From positions 62,001-126,000 of the forward strand of contig JACRBJ010000027.1 in assembly GCA_016234555.1 (NCBI GenBank): 64,000 bases of DNA. The letters run 5' to 3'. The notes under the pieces were generated by a model. It was not told the origin of the DNA and searched no databases. It worked only from the letters and a program-made list of their open reading frames with translations. Below, one piece after another: positions 59,971-64,000 of this stretch (within the stretch, counting starts at the first letter, position 1; every line of letters begins with the position of its first letter). Position numbers and translations under genes: made by a program. This DNA is from Chloroflexota bacterium. GTDB lineage: Bacteria; Chloroflexota; Anaerolineae; Anaerolineales; Villigracilaceae.

Positions 59971-60185
59971 TTGGCACCTTCCACGGCGGCGCGCTCAGTT
60001 TGGCGCAGGATCGTTTCCATGCGGGCGATGTTGCGGCGCAGGACTCGCATGTGGCTGGTGTCAGTCAACTGACCCGTCACCTGCTGGAAGCGCAGCTTCA
60101 TCATCTCTTCGCGCGAATCGTCAAGCTTTGTGCGGATTTCCGCCGCCGCCAGTTTGCGAATTTCTTCAACCTTCATGGCTTTCAT
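59967..60185 (-). CDS. rpmC: 50S ribosomal protein L29
   Basis: 72 residues. [37 protein letters not shown] and [14 protein letters not shown] form the two-helix L29. The true start may be the second Met (codon 4). It lies at the exit tunnel. It is 3 nt downstream of rplP. Confidence 0.95.
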   Translation of the reverse strand: MKAMKVEEIRKLAAAEIRTKLDDSREEMMKLRFQQVTGQLTDTSHMRVLRRNIARMETILRQTERAAVEGAK

Positions 60186-60188
60186 GGT

Positions 60189-60608
60189 TTATTCTCCTCC
60201 TCCGTGGCGAGCCACGACCTTGGTCTTGATGGAGAATTTGTACATGGCGCTCTTCAAAGCCTCGGTTGCAATGTCGGCGGGCAGACCGCCCACTTCGAAC
60301 ATCACGCGGCCGGGCTTGACCGGGGCGACATAGTATTCCACGTTGCCTTTACCCGAACCCATGCGGGTCTCCGGCGGCTTGTGGGTATAGGGTTTGTACG
60401 GAAAGATGCGGATCCAAACCTTGCCGCGGCGCTTCATGCCACGGACAATCGTACGGCGAGCCGCTTCAATCTGACGGGCGGTAATCCAGCCCGGTTCCAA
60501 CGCTTGCAGACCAAATTCACCGAAGGAAACTTCCGCGCCGCGGAATGCCTTTCCTGTCATGCGACCGCGCATCTGCTTGCGCCACTTTACACGTTTCGGC
60601 ATCAACAT
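60189..60608 (-). CDS. rplP: 50S ribosomal protein L16
   Basis: 139 residues. [52 protein letters not shown] and [27 protein letters not shown] are diagnostic. L16 helps position A-site tRNA; the arginine targeted by YcfD-type oxygenases is in the GKGNVE region. Confidence 0.97.
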   Translation of the reverse strand: MLMPKRVKWRKQMRGRMTGKAFRGAEVSFGEFGLQALEPGWITARQIEAARRTIVRGMKRRGKVWIRIFPYKPYTHKPPETRMGSGKGNVEYYVAPVKPGRVMFEVGGLPADIATEALKSAMYKFSIKTKVVARHGGGE

Positions 60609-60640
60609 ATCAAAAACCTCATCTGGATGCGGCGTCGCGA

Positions 60641-61390
60641 TTACTCGCTGACGTATACGCCTTCCGTTGCTTCAACTTTTTCTTCCACCTCGGGCGTCAC
60701 CTCGCCTTTATAAATCCAGACTTTGACACCAAGCTGACCGTAGGTGGTTAGCGCTTCAGTAATGGCGAAATCCATGTTGGCGCGCAAGGTCTGCAAAGGC
60801 ACGCGACCTTCACGCAGCGTCACATCACGGGACATTTCAGCGCCGCCCAGGCGTCCACCCACCAAAATCTTGACGCCCTGGGCGCCCTGTTTCATGGCTT
60901 GCTGGATGGCGCGCTTCATGGCGCGGCGATAGGCAATACGGCGCTCCAACTGGTCGGCAATGTTCCTGGCAACCAGCATGGCATCGGTATCGGGAGAGGT
61001 GATCTCCTTGATATCGAGTTCGACTTTCTTCCCGACCAGGGATTCAAACGCCTGGCGGATCTTCTTCACGCCCTCGCCCTTGCGACCAATCAAAATGCCG
61101 GGCTTGGCGGTGTGAATGGAAATGCGGATCTTGCCGGGAGTGCGCTCCACGTCCACACGGGAGATGCCCGCCTTGCCGTCCTTGACGGCGTCCGGCAATT
61201 CACTGCGGAGCCCGCGGACTTTTTCATCAGCCGCCGCGCCGCCCTTGGAGAATTTCCCAAGCAACAGATTGCGGATGGCGAAATCCTGGTGCAGTTGCTG
61301 GCGATATTGAGCGCCTTCGGCAAACCAGCGCCCGCCCCAGGGTTGATTGATTCCCAGACGAAAACCAACAGGATGTACTTTACGACCCAT
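60641..61390 (-). CDS. rpsC: 30S ribosomal protein S3
   Basis: 249 residues. [26 protein letters not shown], the KH-domain GXXG loop in [18 protein letters not shown] and the end [15 protein letters not shown] are present. S3 lines the mRNA entry channel. It has a slightly long acidic tail ([14 protein letters not shown]). Confidence 0.97.
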   Translation of the reverse strand: MGRKVHPVGFRLGINQPWGGRWFAEGAQYRQQLHQDFAIRNLLLGKFSKGGAAADEKVRGLRSELPDAVKDGKAGISRVDVERTPGKIRISIHTAKPGILIGRKGEGVKKIRQAFESLVGKKVELDIKEITSPDTDAMLVARNIADQLERRIAYRRAMKRAIQQAMKQGAQGVKILVGGRLGGAEMSRDVTLREGRVPLQTLRANMDFAITEALTTYGQLGVKVWIYKGEVTPEVEEKVEATEGVYVSE

Positions 61391-61399
61391 ATCTTCTCC

Positions 61400-61747
61400 T
61401 TACGCTGCGCGTCCGCGCTCTCGCAAAATAATGGTGACGTGCGAACTGCGGCGCAATATCGGCTTGAAACGACCGCGCGCGCCAAAGCGACGCCACTTGC
61501 GGGTGGGCGCTTCATCGGCGGTGATCTTGGCTACAACCAGGTCATCGCGGCTGACGCCAAAGTTTTCCTCGGCGTTTGCCACCGCAGATGCAACCAGCTT
61601 GTGCACATGCAACGCGGCGCGCTTGTTTACAAAGCGCAGGATTTCCAGGGCCTCGTTTGCGCTCTTGCCGCGCACCAGATCGATCACGGAGCGGACCTTC
61701 TGCGCCGAAAGGGAGAGATTACAAAGTTTTGCTTGAATATCATGCAT
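61400..61747 (-). CDS. rplV: 50S ribosomal protein L22
   Basis: 115 residues. AKLCNLSLSAQKVRSVIDLVRGKSANEALEILRFVNKRAA and the extended loop end RFGARGRFKPILRRSSHVTIILRER are typical. The loop reaches the peptide tunnel, where macrolide-resistance changes occur. Confidence 0.96.
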   Translation of the reverse strand: MHDIQAKLCNLSLSAQKVRSVIDLVRGKSANEALEILRFVNKRAALHVHKLVASAVANAEENFGVSRDDLVVAKITADEAPTRKWRRFGARGRFKPILRRSSHVTIILRERGRAA

Positions 61748-61759
61748 GGTTCACTCTCC

Positions 61760-62032
61760 TTACGCGGCGGCTTCCTTGGTCTGGTGACCACGGAAGGTGC
61801 GTGTCGGGGCGAATTCGCCCAAACGGTGACCGACCATGTTTTCGGTGACGTAAATCGGCACATGGCGGCGTCCATCGTGAACCGCAATCGTGTGTCCCAC
61901 CATCTGCGGGAAAATCACAGAAGCGCGGCTCCACGTGCGGACGACTTTCTTTTCATTTTTCTGGTTCATGGTCTCGATGCGCTTGAGGAGTTTTGCCTCA
62001 ATGAACGGACCTTTTTTCAATGATCGTGACAT
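61760..62032 (-). CDS. rpsS: 30S ribosomal protein S19
   Basis: 90 residues. [72 protein letters not shown] is an almost complete S19 consensus. It forms the head of the small subunit with S13. Confidence 0.97.
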   Translation of the reverse strand: MSRSLKKGPFIEAKLLKRIETMNQKNEKKVVRTWSRASVIFPQMVGHTIAVHDGRRHVPIYVTENMVGHRLGEFAPTRTFRGHQTKEAAA

Positions 62033-62054
62033 ATATGCGTACCTCGTCTAATTT

Positions 62055-62891
62055 CTAGCGGCTCGTCTTGCTGCGACGGCGCACAATGTACTGGTCGGAC
62101 TTCTTGTTGACGCGGGTCTTCTTGCCGAGGGTGGGTTTACCCCACGGGCTCTTGGGACCTGGCAGACCGATTGGCTGGCGACCTTCACCACCACCGTGAG
62201 GATGGTCGCGGGGGCTCATTGCGGTTCCGCGGACGGTTGGGCGGATGCCCAAGTGGCGTTTGCGTCCAGCCTTGCCCAGTTTGACATTGCTGTGGTCGAG
62301 ATTTCCAACCTGACCGATGGTGGCGTAACAGACCTGGTGAATGAGGCGGACTTCGCCGGAGGGCATGCGGATCTGGGCGAAATCGCCTTCCTTGGCGAGC
62401 AATTGCGCCGCGCCGCCCGCCGAGCGGACCATCTGCGCGCCCTTGCCTTCCTTCATCTCGATATTGTGGATCAGGGTGCCGATCGGAATATTGCTGACGG
62501 GGAGGGCATTGCCGGGACGAATCTCGGCGTTGGGTCCGGACATGACAGTGTCGCCAACCTTCAAATCGAGGGGGGCAATGATGTAACGCTTCTCGCCATC
62601 GGCATAAAAGAGCAGGGCGAGGCGCGCGGTGCGGTTCGGATCATACTCAACGGCAGCCACCTTGGCGGGGATGCCGTGCTTTTCGCGTTTGAAATCCACC
62701 ACGCGGATGAAGCGACGGGCACCGCCGCCGCGATGGCGGACGGTGACACGTCCCTGAGCGTTGCGCCCGCCGCGCGCCTGGCGCATGACCATCAGGGAGC
62801 GTTCAGGCGTGCCTTTGGTAATTTCTTCAAACGTGTAGCCGGTCATATCGCGCGTGCCGGGTGTTACGGGTTTGTATTTTTTGACTGCCAT
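62055..62891 (-). CDS. rplB: 50S ribosomal protein L2
   Basis: 278 residues. [40 protein letters not shown], and the peptidyl-transferase-region signature [32 protein letters not shown] are present, with the conserved histidine in DHPHGGG. Its ATG overlaps the rplW stop by 1 nt. Confidence 0.97.
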   Translation of the reverse strand: MAVKKYKPVTPGTRDMTGYTFEEITKGTPERSLMVMRQARGGRNAQGRVTVRHRGGGARRFIRVVDFKREKHGIPAKVAAVEYDPNRTARLALLFYADGEKRYIIAPLDLKVGDTVMSGPNAEIRPGNALPVSNIPIGTLIHNIEMKEGKGAQMVRSAGGAAQLLAKEGDFAQIRMPSGEVRLIHQVCYATIGQVGNLDHSNVKLGKAGRKRHLGIRPTVRGTAMSPRDHPHGGGEGRQPIGLPGPKSPWGKPTLGKKTRVNKKSDQYIVRRRSKTSR

Positions 62892-63196
62892 TATTGCACC
62901 CCTTCAAAGATTTCGAGGGATTTGCTTCCAGCGGCGAGGGTCACAATTGCCTTCTTGAACGAAGGGCGGCGCACCAACACGCGGCGGCTTTTCGCCCGTC
63001 GTCCGCGCTTGGCGGGCGCATTGAGAATGTTTACACGCGCCACGGTGACTTCGAAAAGGGTTTCCACTGCATCCTTCACCTGGGTGCGGGTTGCCGAGTC
63101 AGCGACGACAAAGGCGTACTGACCAAGTTTGCTGGAATTACGGTTGGATTTTTCCGTCACCAATGGGCGGACGAGGACATCGTAAATCGTAGTCAT
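62891..63196 (-). CDS. rplW: 50S ribosomal protein L23
   Basis: 101 residues. [63 protein letters not shown] is the L23 core. It lies at the tunnel exit and docks SRP and trigger factor. It is 9 nt after rplD. Confidence 0.96.
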   Translation of the reverse strand: MTTIYDVLVRPLVTEKSNRNSSKLGQYAFVVADSATRTQVKDAVETLFEVTVARVNILNAPAKRGRRAKSRRVLVRRPSFKKAIVTLAAGSKSLEIFEGVQ

Positions 63197-63205
63197 GTCT
63201 CTCTC

Positions 63206-63835
63206 CTATCCAAGGTGCGCAACAAGCGCATCGATTGTTTTGAGCGGCAGGACGACTTTTTCGAAATTGAGCACGTCACGCACGTTCAAATAATTTGCGA
63301 GCAGGACCTTGGCGCTCCCAATGTTACCGGTCGAGCGCATTACGTTGTCGTAATTCTGGTCCTTGGCTGGCATCAACAATAAAGCGGTGGCTTCGCCGAC
63401 CCAATTGCCGAGGGTCTCTGCCATTACGCGGGTCTTCGACTCGGTAATATCGAAATCATCCACCACAACGATACCGGCTTCGGCGGCTTTCGCGGACAGC
63501 ACCGAGCGCAGGGCAGCCTGGCGCATCTTCTTGGGCATGCGCTGCTCATAGCTGCGGGGATGCGGGGTGTGAATGCGTCCACCGCCAACCCACTGGGCTG
63601 CGTTCGTGGAACCCTGGCGGGCACGACCAGTGCCTTTCTGTTTCCACGGCTTTCGACCACCACCTCTGACTTCTGAACGAACTTTTGTCTCATGTGTCCC
63701 AAGGCGTGCATTCGCCATCTGGCGTGTATAAGCCTGATGCATTAGGTCTACATTTACTGGGGCTTCAAAAACATTCGCGGGCAATTCAATCTCGCGAACT
63801 TTTGCGCCTTTCAAATCAAGAACATCTACTTTCAT
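63206..63835 (-). CDS. rplD: 50S ribosomal protein L4
   Basis: 209 residues. LDLKGAKVREIELPANVFEAPVNVDLMHQAYTRQMANARLGTHETKVRSEVRGGGRKPWKQKGTGRARQGSTNAAQWVGGGRIH contains the tunnel-loop signature. In gamma-proteobacteria L4 also represses the S10 operon; whether it does so here is unknown. It is 27 nt downstream of rplC. Confidence 0.97.
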   Translation of the reverse strand: MKVDVLDLKGAKVREIELPANVFEAPVNVDLMHQAYTRQMANARLGTHETKVRSEVRGGGRKPWKQKGTGRARQGSTNAAQWVGGGRIHTPHPRSYEQRMPKKMRQAALRSVLSAKAAEAGIVVVDDFDITESKTRVMAETLGNWVGEATALLLMPAKDQNYDNVMRSTGNIGSAKVLLANYLNVRDVLNFEKVVLPLKTIDALVAHLG

Positions 63836-63862
63836 GGTAATCTGGCTCCCGTTTCTGCGCGC

Positions 63863-64000
63863 TTACTGCTTGCGCGACTCCTTGATCATGACGAGACTAC
63901 CCTTGCCACCAGGAACCGCGCCATTAATGGCGAGTAGATTGCGTTCCGCATCCACCATGACGACCTTGATGTTCTGCACGGTGACACGGTCAACGCCCAT
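63863..64000 (-). CDS. rplC: 50S ribosomal protein L3, C-terminal part (cut by window edge)
   Basis: The last 45 codons and the stop are inside the window: RVTVQNIKVVMVDAERNLLAINGAVPGGKGSLVMIKESRKQ. This matches the L3 end, where the AVPGxxGSLV loop is diagnostic. Its start, and rpsJ that normally precedes it, would lie beyond base 64000. Confidence 0.93.
   Translation of the reverse strand: MGVDRVTVQNIKVVMVDAERNLLAINGAVPGGKGSLVMIKESRKQ

Noticed and set aside
1..64000. tRNA, rRNA, insertion sequences or prophage genes
   Set aside because: No T-loop-like GGTTCGAATCC words in gaps, no transposase or integrase motifs, and no phage structural genes were found.

Overview
The window looks like a chromosomal segment of an uncultured member of the Chloroflexota, class Anaerolineae. 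This is an inference from gene style: multi-GAF sensors, a DUF4388/MglA-type GTPase pair, very large secreted beta-repeat proteins, a GlyA-GcvT fusion, many start codons only 6-7 nt downstream of a -10 element, and zinc-type ribosomal proteins. Most genes use GC-rich codons. The 23449-24960 gene is visibly AT-richer and looks acquired. No tRNA, rRNA, transposase or CRISPR array was recognised.

Layout. 1-9632 (minus): an operon-like run from a DUF4388 protein and a small GTPase, through an alpha/beta hydrolase and a V4R protein, to a hexapeptide acyltransferase paired with an acyl-ACP-reductase-like enzyme, then a response regulator with a degenerate GGDEF domain and a truncated multi-GAF sensor. 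10187-17203 (minus): one 2338-residue secreted protein that joins two solute-binding domains of unrelated folds (BMP type and OppA/SBP_bac_5 type) with four beta repeats and eight FnIII-like repeats. 17567-30166 (plus): a membrane-anchored protein, the GlyA-GcvT fusion, a RimK-like ATP-grasp ligase with a duplicated 3' tail, a small accessory patch (repetitive coiled-coil gene, DUF4365-like gene, MNT-HEPN plus BrnA-like antitoxin, AbrB-like antitoxin), and several membrane or envelope proteins.

30253-34577 (minus): a MenA/UbiA prenyltransferase, a phosphofructokinase with pyrophosphate-type residues, RarD and a soluble Ser/Thr kinase. 34687-40051 (minus): a copper-resistance island (csoR, copZ, a 56-residue YHS protein, copA, a lipoprotein, a SafE-cupredoxin fusion, a small HMA chaperone) with a CsoR-type operator. 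40174-44883 (plus): a CRP/FNR-family regulator followed by NnrS-like and HLLTFGWLTQ-type membrane proteins, a DUF1858-like protein and a cupredoxin-cytochrome c-NirK fusion. A shared palindrome, TTTGCG-N4-CGCAAA, precedes both downstream units, which suggests a nitrite/NO regulon. 44942-47800: a lipoprotein, a zinc-ribbon membrane protein and MazG.

47883-64000 (minus): a merged S10-spc-alpha ribosomal protein cluster from rplC (cut by the window edge) to rplQ, then truA, rplM and rpsI. infA is missing from its usual place between map and rpmJ. Across the window, many intergenic gaps and two coding regions carry hairpins or tandem arrays built from a short word repeated locally (7-17 nt), with a different word at each locus. 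This class of element, the dual-binding-protein fusion and the nirK regulon are the most interesting observations.
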